64,000 nucleotides of DNA from Lactobacillus sp. ESL0684 (GTDB taxonomy: Bacteria > Bacillota > Bacilli > Lactobacillales > Lactobacillaceae), in assembly GCF_029392675.1 (NCBI RefSeq), contig NZ_CP113941.1:1166001-1230000 (forward strand). Direction: 5' to 3'. A model generated the notes under the pieces. The model was given only the letters and a program-made list of their open reading frames with translations. It had not been told where the DNA came from and did not search any database. Every line of letters begins with the position of its first letter. Position 1 is the first letter of the stretch. The position numbers and the translations under genes were made by a program. Below, in pieces: positions 36,543 through 46,398 of this stretch.

Positions 36543-37361
36543 CTACAGAACGAACTTTTTGAGTGCCTTGGCAATTCCGTTATGGTCGTTATCATCTGTT
36601 ACATAATCGGCACTATCCTTAATGGCCTCAATTGCATTGCCCATCGCAATTTTCTTAAAATCCGGATTAGCAAACATTGAGACATCATTACCTTGATCGC
36701 CAAACACCATTACTTGATTGGGGGCAATTTGTAAACGAGCCGCTAGCTGTAATAAGGCATTGCCTTTAGAAGCATTCTTAAGGTTAAGCTCAATAATTTC
36801 AGGAAAACTCCGGACAACATCATACTTTGCAAAAACCCAATCTGGCAGATTTTGCCAGAGCTTATCCATCTCTTGCAAATCATCAATCATCGTTAAGCCA
36901 ACCTTATTAAATGAAAAATCCTGTGGAATTTCTTCAACCGGTCGAACTTTAATCATGTTATTGGTAGTCGCAGCGTTCAAGGCTAGGCTAGCTGCCAAGT
37001 CACGATCACAACACCAAAAACAATCGGGCGTTTCAAAATGAAGATTAACATGAGCCAATCTTTGCAAACGAATCATGTTAGTAAAATCATGATAATTCAT
37101 CTTCTGATCCATCACAACTTTGCCAGCTAAGTTTTGGATTACGGCACCATTAAATACAATATTGTATTGGTCTGCCTTTCCTGCCAAACTAAGCTGCTCG
37201 CTATACCGCATTACACCAGATAACGGTCTGCCAGTAGCCAAAACAACTTTTATGCCCTGCTCATTTGCTTGCTTGAGCAATTTTTCAGTTTCCGGCAAAA
37301 TCTCATTGTTACTAGTCAACAATGTCCCATCTAAGTCGACTGCAATTAATTTAATCCCCAT
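36543..37361 (-). CDS. Cof-type HAD-superfamily phosphatase
   Basis: A 272-residue HAD-IIB hydrolase: nucleophile region V-D-L-D-G-T (residues 8-13), A-T-G-R-P motif, and G-D-Q-G-N-D near residue 213. Same family as the genes at 6483 and 48274, not closely alike. Substrate unknown. May be cotranscribed with the repressor downstream. Confidence 0.9.
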   Translation of the reverse strand: MGIKLIAVDLDGTLLTSNNEILPETEKLLKQANEQGIKVVLATGRPLSGVMRYSEQLSLAGKADQYNIVFNGAVIQNLAGKVVMDQKMNYHDFTNMIRLQRLAHVNLHFETPDCFWCCDRDLAASLALNAATTNNMIKVRPVEEIPQDFSFNKVGLTMIDDLQEMDKLWQNLPDWVFAKYDVVRSFPEIIELNLKNASKGNALLQLAARLQIAPNQVMVFGDQGNDVSMFANPDFKKIAMGNAIEAIKDSADYVTDDNDHNGIAKALKKFVL

Positions 37362-37402
37362 AGCTTAACCTCCCACTATTTTATTATCAACTCCTTTATT
37401 AT

Positions 37403-37435
37403 ACAAAAAGTCGCAATTACTTACGACCTTTTTTA
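37403..37435 (-). terminator. Terminator after glmS
   Basis: AAAGGTCGTAA-GTAA-TTGCGACTTTTT hairpin with one bulge, on the minus strand. Confidence 0.65.
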
Positions 37436-37439
37436 CTTT

Positions 37440-39251
37440 TTATTCAACTGTGACACTTTTAGCAAGATTCCTCGGCTGATCAACATTCAGCCCCTTTTCC
37501 TTAGCCGCATAATAAGCAAGCAACTGTGTTGGCACCACTGAAATTAATGGCGACAGATAATAATCAATATTGGCTAATACAAGATCATCTTGGGCTTGTG
37601 CCAAATCCTGACTCGCAATAGTAATCACTTGAGCTCCTCGAGCGACTACTTCTTGAATATTGCCTCGCATGAGGCCAGCAGTTACTGGATCATTTATCAA
37701 AGCTATCACTGGCGTATCATTTTCAATCAGTGAAATTGTCCCATGCTTTAATTCTGCTGCTGCAAAGCCCTCTGTTTGAATATATGAAACTTCTTTTAAT
37801 TTTAATGCTGCTTCCAAGGCAACTGGATAATCAATTCCGCGTCCAAGATAGAAGGCGTTACGTGATGAAATTAGCTTCGTCTTGGCTAATTGCTTAATTT
37901 TCGCTTGATTTGCAATTAGCTGTTCAATTCCTTCAGCCGCTAAAGCCAAGTTAGTCTTTAAATTAAATTGCTTAGCAGTGACTGTTTTCAGCTGTTTCCC
38001 AATTGCTTTAGCCAAAATCGCCATAACTGCTATTTGCGCAGTGTAAGCCTTAGTCGAAGCTACCGCTATTTCTGGACCCGCTTCAAGTGAAATTGCATAA
38101 TTAGCTTCTCGCGCCAGAGTAGATTCCATAACATTAGTTAAAGTTAAACTAGGAATTTTTCGCTTAATTGCTTCCTGCAAGACTACTCGCGAATCGGCAG
38201 TTTCCCCAGATTGCGATAAGAAAATAAAAAATGGCTTACGTGATAATAAAGGAAAATGATAGCCAGCTTCCGAAGCATAGCCAACATCGGTCGGGATACC
38301 TGTTAAATGTTCGAGCAAGATTTTGCCAACTAGCCCTGCATGATAGCTAGTCCCTGCAGCAAAGATATAAAAGCGATCTGCTTGTGCCATAGTCTTAACA
38401 ATTTCATCATCTATTCTAGGTTCGCCCGATTTATCAAGATAGTACTGCGTTAAATGTCGCAATACAGCTGGTTGCTCACAAATTTCCTTCATCATGTAAA
38501 AATCATAAGTCCCTTTTGAAGCGGCATTAGGATCAATCTCTAATTGGTAAGACTTGCTAATTACCGGTTCTCCAGCAAGAGTTTCCAAGTAATAGCTATC
38601 ATTGGTAATGTCACCAACTTCACCGTCATGGAGATCAATAAACGTCTTGGTTTGATCTAAAACAGACAATGCATCAGAAGCAATAATATTGAAATTATCT
38701 CCAATTCCCAATAGTAATGGTGACTTGTTTTTAGCTAGATAAATATGATCTGGCTTAGTGTTATCAATTAATAAAAAGGCATATGATCCTTTAAGCAGCT
38801 TTAAAGTCTTCTTCAGAGCCGCAAAGGCTGACAAGTTAGCTTCACGAGCAAATTTACTGACCAATTGCACTACTACTTCGGTATCCGTATCGGAAACCAT
38901 AGCTGCTTCTGACAGATATTGGCTTCTTAGTTCTTGATAATTCTCAATCACACCATTATGTACTAAATAAAATCGCTTAGTTTCGTCAAATTGGGGATGG
39001 GCATTATTGACTGATGGTTCTCCATGAGTAGCCCAACGAGTATGTCCAATCCCAACTAAGCCTTGTTGATCTGGAGTAAGCTTAGCCTCGAGTTGCTGAA
39101 TCTTCCCAGTCGCCTTAGCCAGATACTCTTTACCAGCCAAGTCATTGAGATAAATCCCCGCCGAATCATAACCACGATATTCTAAATTAGTTAAGCCACT
39201 TAAGATTACTTCTCTGGCCGATTTACCAACAATTCCAACAATTCCGCACAT
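37440..39251 (-). CDS. glmS: Glutamine--fructose-6-phosphate aminotransferase
   Basis: A 603-residue enzyme. The N-terminal glutaminase domain begins M-C-G-I-V-G with nucleophile C2; two SIS domains follow (S-Q-S-G-E-T-A-D-S-R, S-T-K-A-Y-T) and the C-terminus ends K-S-V-T-V-E. It makes glucosamine-6-phosphate, first step to UDP-GlcNAc. GlmM, encoded 2 kb upstream, does the next step. No glmS ribozyme is seen in the short leader. Control instead appears to be through an operator in the promoter. Confidence 0.97.
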   Translation of the reverse strand: MCGIVGIVGKSAREVILSGLTNLEYRGYDSAGIYLNDLAGKEYLAKATGKIQQLEAKLTPDQQGLVGIGHTRWATHGEPSVNNAHPQFDETKRFYLVHNGVIENYQELRSQYLSEAAMVSDTDTEVVVQLVSKFAREANLSAFAALKKTLKLLKGSYAFLLIDNTKPDHIYLAKNKSPLLLGIGDNFNIIASDALSVLDQTKTFIDLHDGEVGDITNDSYYLETLAGEPVISKSYQLEIDPNAASKGTYDFYMMKEICEQPAVLRHLTQYYLDKSGEPRIDDEIVKTMAQADRFYIFAAGTSYHAGLVGKILLEHLTGIPTDVGYASEAGYHFPLLSRKPFFIFLSQSGETADSRVVLQEAIKRKIPSLTLTNVMESTLAREANYAISLEAGPEIAVASTKAYTAQIAVMAILAKAIGKQLKTVTAKQFNLKTNLALAAEGIEQLIANQAKIKQLAKTKLISSRNAFYLGRGIDYPVALEAALKLKEVSYIQTEGFAAAELKHGTISLIENDTPVIALINDPVTAGLMRGNIQEVVARGAQVITIASQDLAQAQDDLVLANIDYYLSPLISVVPTQLLAYYAAKEKGLNVDQPRNLAKSVTVE

Positions 39252-39320
39252 ATTTTTCTCCTTTGGTCTAGTAAAAACTTTAAATATGGACTAATCCATT
39301 AATTCGTTATAACACATGGA

Positions 39321-39349
39321 ATATTAGACCAATATATTAAATTGGTCAA
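39321..39349 (-). promoter_or_regulatory. glmS promoter with embedded NagR/dre-like palindrome
   Basis: -35 TTGACC (39344-39349), 17-bp spacer, -10 TAATAT (39321-39326). The inverted repeat GACCAAT-ATATTAA-ATTGGTC (39327-39347) fills the spacer. A related half-site ATTGGTATAGACTATA lies at 39364-39380 and GGTCTAG at about 39264. Confidence 0.75.
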
Positions 39350-39430
39350 GCAATATATTATATAATTGGTATAGACTATATGCTGGAAAATTACATACAA
39401 TGCGATTTGATAAAAAGAAAAAATTTTAAA

Positions 39431-39490
39431 CAAAAAAGCTTCATTGGTAAAAACATAATTTATATCATGTTCAAACACAGTGGAGCTTTT
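39431..39490 (-). terminator. Terminator of the SLAP-domain protein gene
   Basis: Outer 13-bp stem AAAAGCTCCACTG / CAATGAAGCTTTT with wobbles and an inner AACAT/ATGTT hairpin, followed by T6 on the minus strand. Long loop, hence moderate confidence. Confidence 0.6.
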
Positions 39491-39538
39491 AGATGATTTT
39501 GTTAAAAATAAGATTAATGTTCGGAAGACCTAGATAAA

Positions 39539-40852
39539 CTATTTCTTGAAGTTAGCTACCTTAACATAGTGACCATGACCGATTGAATAGTACTTCTTGC
39601 CATTAATCTTCTTAGTACCGTAAGTCTTAACCTTTTTGTTCTTCTTTAAGACTTTCTTGTTAGCACGCTTACCCTTCTTGTTATAAACATAAGCATTATG
39701 CTTCAAGGTTCTCTTCTTAGCCTTTTTCTTAGATTTTGCTGGAGTAGTTGTTTCGGGCTTTTCTGATTCAGCAGCAGTATTTTCATCCGTAGTTGGCTTG
39801 TCAGATGTTGGGGTAGTACCTGGTTCAATAATAGTTGCTCCTGGAGCGGCAGCAGTACCCGGTTTTGTTGTTTGTGCTTTAGTAACCTTTAAAGTTACAG
39901 GCACACGTTGATAGCCAAGGTCTTGTGGATATACAGGTGCATTTTCAGAAGTTGTGGCGGATACAACATTAGTAGTAGAATCATCACGAATTACCGAGCC
40001 ACTGTTATCCACCAATGAATAACTCACTTTAACAACAACTTTGTTGTCGCCTTCTTTTAAGTCAGTAGCAATCAGGGCTTTATTTGTTTCTGCATTTTCC
40101 CAAGTATAAGTAATGTGCAACCCTGTAAAGTCATTTTCAGCAACCGAAACATTTACAGCTTTAGCTGCTTGATCAGCAGTTGGCAATTGACCCTTAACAA
40201 CTGATTGAACTGCACCAACTGAAGCTAGTTTAGTATTCATTAACATATCTTTCGCACTAGCAATTTGACTAGTTCCCGAAGATAGTTGTACCTCATTTAA
40301 TGGCAAAGTAGCTAAACTAACATCGTTAGCAAACATATAATCAGCATTTCTTACTTGGCTAAAGTCAACATTTCCTAAACCATCAATTGACTTCAAGTTT
40401 GGTAAATCAGCAAATTTTTGCACAGAATCTGCTGGTAACACAACATCATTCTTAACTACAATGTGTTCTACTTCTTGACTAACATCAGCATGCTTATCGT
40501 CAGCACCTAAAACAACATTTAACTTACCTGATCCTAAAGCATTACCACCAGATTTTGAAGACTTAGTGTTTTCAATTGTAGCAGTTTTAGTTGCAATACT
40601 ATAAGTTACTTTAGCTTGACCATCATATCTAACGGCTTCTTTCTTAGCTTTATGAGCTTGAGAAGCTTGGGAAGCATTATGAGCATCTTGACCTGCCCCC
40701 TTAACTATAGTAGAGGCTGAAACTGCACCGGTGGTTTCAATAACCCCAGCAAAAGCTGAAATTCCTGCAACAGCACCAATCATTAACTTTCGACCTAACT
40801 TACTATTTTTTCTGAATTTTTTTTGCAATTTTCTTTGCTTATTAAAACTCAT
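39539..40852 (-). CDS. Secreted surface protein with C-terminal SLAP-type domain
   Basis: A 437-residue exported protein. A basic N-terminus and hydrophobic segment (about 20-45) form a Sec signal with likely cleavage after V-S-A. Residues about 150-215 resemble a BspA-type leucine-rich region ([10 protein letters not shown], then D-Y-M-F). A Thr/Pro/Glu-rich linker (about 330-375) leads to a lysine-rich C-terminus ending [13 protein letters not shown], typical of SLAP domains that bind the lactobacillar cell wall. No LPXTG. Function probably adhesion; no proof. Its promoter contains an A12 tract. Confidence 0.87.
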   Translation of the reverse strand: MSFNKQRKLQKKFRKNSKLGRKLMIGAVAGISAFAGVIETTGAVSASTIVKGAGQDAHNASQASQAHKAKKEAVRYDGQAKVTYSIATKTATIENTKSSKSGGNALGSGKLNVVLGADDKHADVSQEVEHIVVKNDVVLPADSVQKFADLPNLKSIDGLGNVDFSQVRNADYMFANDVSLATLPLNEVQLSSGTSQIASAKDMLMNTKLASVGAVQSVVKGQLPTADQAAKAVNVSVAENDFTGLHITYTWENAETNKALIATDLKEGDNKVVVKVSYSLVDNSGSVIRDDSTTNVVSATTSENAPVYPQDLGYQRVPVTLKVTKAQTTKPGTAAAPGATIIEPGTTPTSDKPTTDENTAAESEKPETTTPAKSKKKAKKRTLKHNAYVYNKKGKRANKKVLKKNKKVKTYGTKKINGKKYYSIGHGHYVKVANFKK

Positions 40853-40897
40853 CTATAAATTCCTCCTTAAAATATACACATCACAATTACATTTTTA

Positions 40898-40928
40898 ATT
40901 ATAATCTTTTTTTTTTTTAATCAAGCAA
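40898..40928 (-). promoter_or_regulatory. Promoter of SLAP protein gene with A12 spacer tract
   Basis: -10 TATAAT (40898-40903) is followed upstream by GAT and twelve consecutive A (minus strand; T12 at 40907-40918). Then TTGATT (40919-40924, 15-bp spacer) or TTGCTT (40923-40928, 19-bp spacer). Neither gives the optimal 17 bp. Confidence 0.7.
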
Positions 40929-41082
40929 ATTATGTGCTCAAAACACTGTTTTAGCGCGACTTGCACTACAATTTTGTTATATTAAATAACGACATCTTTA
41001 TGCTTGATTTATGAATATTTAGCATTTATTTCAACAATTAACCATAACTAATTTAGGCATTTTTTGTTATTTTTTATCAACA

Positions 41083-41110
41083 AAAAAACCCTACCAAAAG
41101 TAGGATTTTA
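41083..41110 (-). terminator. Terminator after glmM
   Basis: AATCCTAC-TTTT-GGTAGGGTT hairpin and T run on the minus strand. Confidence 0.82.
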
Positions 41111-41127
41111 TCGTTATAAACTTTACT

Positions 41128-42477
41128 TTATTCGCCCATTTCTGCTTCAACCACGTCAGTTATGCGCTTGACATAGGCAGCAGTCTGTTCTTGCGTTGGG
41201 CCTTCCGCCATTACCCGCAATAGCGATTGAGTGCCCGATGGTCTAACCAAAACTCGACCTTCACCGCCCATCTCTTGTTCAACTTCTGCAATTACATCAA
41301 GAATTGGTTGGTGTTTGCGCCACGCAGTTTTATCATCGACAGGTACATTAACTAAACATTGCGGATACTCTTTAAAGTCAGCTAATAATTCTGATAGAGA
41401 TTTACCAGTCTTTTTCATGACTAACATCAAATGCAAGCCTGTCAGCATTCCATCTCCAGTATTGTGGTAATCTGTCATAATAACATGACCAGACTGTTCA
41501 CCACCTAAATTATAACCATGAGCACGCATTTCTTCAGAAACATAGCGATCACCAACTTGAGTGCGTACATTCTTAATTCCTTGACGCTCTAGGGCTTTAG
41601 TAAAGCCAAGATTACTCATTACAGTAGTCACAATAGTATCGTTTTTAAGACGACCACAATCTTTTAAATACGTCCCAATGACATACATAATATGATCGCC
41701 ATCGACCTCATGACCATTTTCATCAACTGCAATACAGCGGTCGGCATCACCATCAAAAGCTAGACCGAGCTGGGCACCTTGCTTAACCACTTCTGCCTGC
41801 AGCTTTTCTGTATGAGTAGCGCCAACTTGATCATTAATATTAAAACCATCAGGATGGGTAGCAATAGTAGTGAAATCGACGCCGCAATCAGCAAATAACC
41901 GTGAAATCAAGTTACTGGCAGCACCATTAGCACCATCAATGACTACCTTAATTCCATCAAGATCCTCAGGAATCGTATTTTCAATGAATTGTAAATACTT
42001 CGAACTACCTTCATGAAAATCAGTTACAGTGCCCAAGCCTTGAGCTGAAGGCCTAGGTAAAGAGTCAACGGTGGCATCCACTAATTCTTCAATCTCACCT
42101 TCTAGTTCATCAGATAGCTTTAGTCCATCACTACCAAAAAACTTAATTCCGTTGTCTTGGACCGGATTATGTGAAGCCGAAATTTGTACACCAGCATCAG
42201 CTCCTTGAGCTCTAACCAAATAGGACAACCCAGGTGTGGTAATTACTCCTACTTCTAAAACCTCAATCCCAACGGACAACAGCCCCGAGATCAAGGCATA
42301 TTCTAGCATTTCACCAGACACCCGAGTATCTCTTGAAACCAAAACCTTGGCTTGCTGATCTTGCTTATTTTTAGTTAAAACATAGCCGCCATCACGACCT
42401 AATTTAAACGCCATCTCTGGTGATAAATCTCGATTAGCAACTCCACGCACACCATCAGTGCCAAAATATTTCAACAT
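41128..42477 (-). CDS. glmM: Phosphoglucosamine mutase
   Basis: A 449-residue phosphohexomutase. Starts [12 protein letters not shown]; catalytic serine in Q-I-S-A-S-H-N-P (about 100); metal loop D-G-D-A-D-R-C; sugar loop G-E-Q-S-G-H; phosphate loop R-P-S-G-T-Q. It converts GlcN-6-P to GlcN-1-P for peptidoglycan. Last gene of the murB-cdaA-cdaR-glmM group; in other Firmicutes GlmM binds and inhibits CdaA. Confidence 0.97.
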   Translation of the reverse strand: MLKYFGTDGVRGVANRDLSPEMAFKLGRDGGYVLTKNKQDQQAKVLVSRDTRVSGEMLEYALISGLLSVGIEVLEVGVITTPGLSYLVRAQGADAGVQISASHNPVQDNGIKFFGSDGLKLSDELEGEIEELVDATVDSLPRPSAQGLGTVTDFHEGSSKYLQFIENTIPEDLDGIKVVIDGANGAASNLISRLFADCGVDFTTIATHPDGFNINDQVGATHTEKLQAEVVKQGAQLGLAFDGDADRCIAVDENGHEVDGDHIMYVIGTYLKDCGRLKNDTIVTTVMSNLGFTKALERQGIKNVRTQVGDRYVSEEMRAHGYNLGGEQSGHVIMTDYHNTGDGMLTGLHLMLVMKKTGKSLSELLADFKEYPQCLVNVPVDDKTAWRKHQPILDVIAEVEQEMGGEGRVLVRPSGTQSLLRVMAEGPTQEQTAAYVKRITDVVEAEMGE

Positions 42478-42504
42478 TAAAAACAACCTTTCCTTAAGTA
42501 AAAT

Positions 42505-43479
42505 TTATTTAGCATTATTAGAATTCATCGATTCTTTAACTTTAATTTGAACGCTAATTTGATTAGGTTCAGCTTTAACCACACCATCAGGCAATGGTAA
42601 TTTAACCTCTTTAGTAGTTGTAGACTGAACATCCTTTAAATCAATCGGCACTTTTAACCGTTTAACTTTTTTCAACGCCTCTTGGCTGCCATATACAGTA
42701 ACATAATCATTTTTAGCAGTTAATGAATAAACTTTATCCACTTTTTCATGTTGCGGTCGTAAATCTACCTTAACTGCCTTTTTGGCTACTGAAATCGGAA
42801 TAGTTACCTTAACGGTTGCCGGATCGATGATTACATTAAGCTGACGACCCTGCCTATCTTCAGCAATTAGACTCACCTGCCGCTCATAAGTATGATTAAT
42901 TTCATTAGGTAAAGTAACCTTAGCTACTACCTGATCAATTTGATCAACTTCACTCCGCGCACCAGTTATCTCAACTTGTTGCGGATAAACGCTCGTTTTG
43001 CCTAGCTTATAACCATGGGCCACAGCATCCTTATTATACTCTATTTGTACAGGCTCTGTGACTGATTTTCGTCTTTGAATATTTACATGAACAGATTTAG
43101 GATTAATTTTATAGGAAACCTGATTGCTCAGCCCACTAACCCGAACCTTTACTGTATGATCGCCAACACTCTTATGAGTCAAATCAATATATACCCGAAA
43201 ATTTTGTGTATTAACAGCAGAAGTAACTAATGCGCTAGAGCCCTCAAGCGTAATACTGACCTTAGCAGGATAGCCAACAACATAATAATTATCAGTATTA
43301 ACAGACACTTGCAGCGGCACCTTAACAGTTTGCTTCTCACTAGCCGTTTGCTTAGTACGTTCTGGCTGTCCCTGGGTCATAAAACCTTCTTGGGTATAAT
43401 TTGTATAAATTACTAATAAAACTGCAATTAGCAATGACAATAAACTAATAAACCAAGACTTTTTCCAAAAAGCTTTCAT
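42505..43479 (-). CDS. cdaR: YbbR-domain regulator of CdaA
   Basis: A 324-residue protein with one N-terminal membrane helix (about 10-30) and about three repeated YbbR domains, seen as recurring V-x-V-x-G and T-V-K-V-x-V units. Extracytoplasmic. It modulates the diadenylate cyclase CdaA encoded just upstream, which it overlaps by four bases. Gene order is the conserved cdaA-cdaR-glmM. Confidence 0.93.
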   Translation of the reverse strand: MKAFWKKSWFISLLSLLIAVLLVIYTNYTQEGFMTQGQPERTKQTASEKQTVKVPLQVSVNTDNYYVVGYPAKVSITLEGSSALVTSAVNTQNFRVYIDLTHKSVGDHTVKVRVSGLSNQVSYKINPKSVHVNIQRRKSVTEPVQIEYNKDAVAHGYKLGKTSVYPQQVEITGARSEVDQIDQVVAKVTLPNEINHTYERQVSLIAEDRQGRQLNVIIDPATVKVTIPISVAKKAVKVDLRPQHEKVDKVYSLTAKNDYVTVYGSQEALKKVKRLKVPIDLKDVQSTTTKEVKLPLPDGVVKAEPNQISVQIKVKESMNSNNAK

Positions 43480-44321
43480 CGATCAGCACCCCATTTCCAA
43501 ACTTTATTGAATAATTTTTGGTACCATTTGGGTGTTGACTTTTCTTCTGGAACTAACTCCGCTTTTAAGTATTTTAAGTAATCCTCTCGACTCATATCTA
43601 AATAAAACCGACCGTTACGGGTAATCGTTACTCCACCAGTTTCTTCCGAAACAACAATCGTAATTGCATCAGTAACTTCCGAAATACCAACTGCTGCACG
43701 GTGTCTAGTCCCTAGCCGCTTAGGAATCATCGTACTATCAGATAAGGGTAAGTACGCGGCAGCTACAGCTATTTCATGATCTTTGCCAATAATTACAGCA
43801 CCATCATGCAGCGGTGTATTAGGAATAAAGATATTAATTAATAATTCACCAGTTACCTTAGCGTCAAGCTTGATACCCGTTTCTATATAATCTTCTAAGC
43901 CGGTCTCTTGTTGAATAGTAATCAAGGCACCAATCCGCCTTTTAGACATATATTGAATTGACTTGTCAAGCTCATCAATAAAGCGTAATGACTCATCGCG
44001 CTCACTGGCCTCATGCCCACCAAAAATCGGTAATCGTCCTAAGTGTTCTAGACCTCGCCGAATTTCTGGCTGAAAAATGATAATAATTCCTAGTACCGAC
44101 CAAGAAACTACCTGATCAAGTAGCCAAGTAGTCGTATGCAGCTGCAAAACCCCTGCAATTAATCGCACAATAAAAATCAATACGATTCCTTTGGCTAATT
44201 GAACTGCCTTCGTCCCTCTAATCAAGACAATTAGGTGATAAACTACAAACCAGATAATTAAAATATCAAGTACAATTGACAAGTTATTCCAAGTTAAAAG
44301 ATTCGCCACGTTAAAATGCAT
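43476..44321 (-). CDS. cdaA: Diadenylate cyclase (c-di-AMP synthase)
   Basis: A 281-residue membrane-bound enzyme: three N-terminal helices (to about residue 85), then the DAC domain with catalytic D-G-A-V-I-I and nucleotide motif G-T-R-H-R-A-A-V-G. It makes c-di-AMP, controlling osmolyte transport and wall homeostasis. The ATG at 44321 follows AAAGGAGGAG; the longer frame from 44348 is unsupported. Confidence 0.95.
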   Translation of the reverse strand: MHFNVANLLTWNNLSIVLDILIIWFVVYHLIVLIRGTKAVQLAKGIVLIFIVRLIAGVLQLHTTTWLLDQVVSWSVLGIIIIFQPEIRRGLEHLGRLPIFGGHEASERDESLRFIDELDKSIQYMSKRRIGALITIQQETGLEDYIETGIKLDAKVTGELLINIFIPNTPLHDGAVIIGKDHEIAVAAAYLPLSDSTMIPKRLGTRHRAAVGISEVTDAITIVVSEETGGVTITRNGRFYLDMSREDYLKYLKAELVPEEKSTPKWYQKLFNKVWKWGADR

Positions 44322-44350
44322 AAGTTCTCCTCCTTTGCTAGTTTGCAATT

Positions 44351-45250
44351 TTAATTGCTGGGTTTACCGATGACTCTGACTTCAGTTTGTAAATCTATCC
44401 CAAATTTTTGTTTAATCGTCTGTTTAATTAGTTCAATTAACTTAAGATAATCAGTAGCAGTGGCATTACCCTTATTAACAATAAACCCGGCATGTTTTTG
44501 CGAAACTTGCGCTCCGCCAATTTGCTTTCCTTGTAATCCGGCCTGAATAATCATCGGACCAACAAAATGACCCACTGGCCGTTTAAAGACACTGCCACAA
44601 GACGGATATTCTAATGGCTGCTTATAACGGCGTAATGCGTTAAGATAATTCATTTGAGCTAGGATAGCCGACTTTTTGCCAGGATGCAATTTAAAAGTTG
44701 CCGCAATTACGACATCCCCAGTGGTTTGCATAAGTGAATGACGATAGGTAAAGTGAATTTCTTCATTAGAATATTCTTTGATCTCACCAGTTAAAGTTAG
44801 CACTTTAGCACTTAATAGTGCCTGGCTAGTTTCGCCGCCATATGCTCCAGCATTCATATAGACCGCACCACCAACACTGCCCGGGATCCCAGCAGCAAAT
44901 TCTAAGCCGCTAAGACCATGATTAGCAGCCGCAAAAGCCGTATCAATTATTCTCCCGCCAGCTTCAGCAGTGACTGATTGCTTGCTGATCGTTATTTGGT
45001 TCATTTTAGTCAAAATCAGCACTAGACCGTCAATTCCGCCATCCCGAATGATTAAATTAGAGGCATTACCTATAACCGTTACGGGAAGCTCATCAAGTTT
45101 AGCAGCCTGCAGTAGCTGCTCTAGTTCAGACTGATTTCGTGGAAAAGCTAAATATTCTGCTGGTCCTCCTGTCTTAGTAAACGTATATTTACTAAGTGGA
45201 ACTTGCTGGTTAATTTCAAGCCCATTCCTTTTTAAGTTAAGTAATTCCAA
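44351..45250 (-). CDS. murB: UDP-N-acetylenolpyruvoylglucosamine reductase
   Basis: A 299-residue FAD enzyme of peptidoglycan precursor synthesis. FAD-binding segment G-N-A-S-N-L-I-I-R-D-G-G-I near 60-72, G-I-P-G-S-V-G-G-A near 124, catalytic serine in P-S-C-G-S-V-F-K-R-P near 215. Upstream of cdaA by 29 bases, likely first gene of the wall/c-di-AMP operon. Confidence 0.95.
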   Translation of the reverse strand: MELLNLKRNGLEINQQVPLSKYTFTKTGGPAEYLAFPRNQSELEQLLQAAKLDELPVTVIGNASNLIIRDGGIDGLVLILTKMNQITISKQSVTAEAGGRIIDTAFAAANHGLSGLEFAAGIPGSVGGAVYMNAGAYGGETSQALLSAKVLTLTGEIKEYSNEEIHFTYRHSLMQTTGDVVIAATFKLHPGKKSAILAQMNYLNALRRYKQPLEYPSCGSVFKRPVGHFVGPMIIQAGLQGKQIGGAQVSQKHAGFIVNKGNATATDYLKLIELIKQTIKQKFGIDLQTEVRVIGKPSN

Positions 45251-45343
45251 AGCTAAAACCTCTTTATCTATTCTTTATTTTACCGCATTCACTTACTCGC
45301 TTCACACTATGTTATACTAAAAATTAGTTTTAAAGGAGAAAAA

Positions 45344-45877
45344 ATGAATTTTATTGCAATGGACTTCGAAACCGCTAATCGTCATCCAGAAAGCGCGTGT
45401 TCGCTAGCACTGGTAATGGTGCGCGATGATCAAATTGTTGATCGTTTTTATACTGTCATCAATCCGCAAATGCCATTTGACGCACGTAACATTCAAATTC
45501 ATGACATTACCGCTCAAGATGTTCAAGATGCGCCAACTATGGCCGAAGTTTGGCCACAAATTAAGGAACTATTTCAACCAGGTATGCTCGTTTGTGCTCA
45601 TAATGCACGCTTTGATACCAACGTTATGCGACAGAGTCTTGCTCGCTATGATATTCAAGAACCTCATTATTTAGTCATTGATACTTTAAAGACCAGCAGG
45701 TTATTTGAACCAGATTTGCCCAACCATAAACTTGATACTGTATCAAACGCTTTGGCAGTTGAACTCTGGCATCATCACAATGCTCTAAGTGATAGTGAAG
45801 CCTGCGGTGGTATTTTAATTGCTCAACACAAGCAATTCGGCGATGAGGCAATCAAAAAGTTGGTTGAACAAGTTTAA
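45344..45877 (+). CDS. DnaQ-like 3'-5' exonuclease
   Basis: A 177-residue DEDDh exonuclease. The first acidic motif is D-F-E-T-A (residues 7-11), the second lies in H-N-A-R-F-D, and the last is H-N-A-L-S-D-S-E-A-C. Similar to polymerase III epsilon domains found as free proteins in Firmicutes. Likely repair or RNA/DNA trimming; no partner is evident. AAAGGAG precedes the ATG. Confidence 0.9.
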   Translation: MNFIAMDFETANRHPESACSLALVMVRDDQIVDRFYTVINPQMPFDARNIQIHDITAQDVQDAPTMAEVWPQIKELFQPGMLVCAHNARFDTNVMRQSLARYDIQEPHYLVIDTLKTSRLFEPDLPNHKLDTVSNALAVELWHHHNALSDSEACGGILIAQHKQFGDEAIKKLVEQV

Positions 45878-45889
45878 ATTTGATTCACG

Positions 45890-45926
45890 AAAAACAGGAC
45901 TGCAATTACTGCAATCCTGTTTTTTA
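45890..45926. terminator. Bidirectional terminator
   Basis: AAAACAGGACTGCA / TGCAATCCTGTTTT hairpin (one mismatch) between the exonuclease gene and tsaE. Confidence 0.85.
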
Positions 45927-46397
45927 TTTGATTTGTGAATAAATTTCCTTGCTCCAAGCTGTTGCCCGATCACCTTGCGGCTTAAACATAACTAAGCGCT
46001 TAGTTGAGTTCCAACTATCATCAATACGCTTAATCGTCAATTGCAAGTATGTTTTAGGCAGATTATCTTTAATCATTTGTGGCCATTCAATTACTACCAA
46101 GCCTGCCTGCGCCAGATAACCATTTAAATCAATCGAAGCTAAATCATCATCAACTAGTCGATAAAAATCCATATGAAATAATGGCAATCTAGCTTCGCGA
46201 TATTCACGCACAATCGTAAAGGTCGGACTTTTAATTGGTCTTTTAACACCAAGTCCGCGGCCAATTCCCTGTGTCAGAGTGGTTTTACCAGCACCTAAAT
46301 CACCACTAAGCAATAATACATCACTAGCTTGAGCAGTTTGCGCAATTATCACACCAAGCTGCTGCATTTCACTTGCAGAATTTACTTCAAGCTTCAT
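45924..46397 (-). CDS. tsaE: tRNA t6A synthesis ATPase TsaE
   Basis: A 157-residue P-loop protein (G-D-L-G-A-G-K-T-T-L near 37-46; S-P-T-F-T-I-V-R-E-Y near 62-71). It supports TsaB/TsaD in threonylcarbamoyladenosine formation at A37 of ANN-decoding tRNAs. The start at 46397 matches the family; an in-frame ATG at 46412 lies inside the pta end. Confidence 0.94.
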   Translation of the reverse strand: MKLEVNSASEMQQLGVIIAQTAQASDVLLLSGDLGAGKTTLTQGIGRGLGVKRPIKSPTFTIVREYREARLPLFHMDFYRLVDDDLASIDLNGYLAQAGLVVIEWPQMIKDNLPKTYLQLTIKRIDDSWNSTKRLVMFKPQGDRATAWSKEIYSQIK

Positions 46398-46398
46398 C

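Noticed and set aside
39252-39326. glmS ribozyme
   Set aside because: The leader after the mapped -10 is too short and shows none of the conserved core.
40907-40918. T12 run as a terminator of a plus-strand transcript
   Set aside because: No stem precedes it on the plus strand and no plus-strand gene is upstream; the promoter-spacer reading fits better.
45426-45674. Overlapping plus-strand frame in the exonuclease gene
   Set aside because: Out-of-frame shadow of the DEDDh exonuclease.
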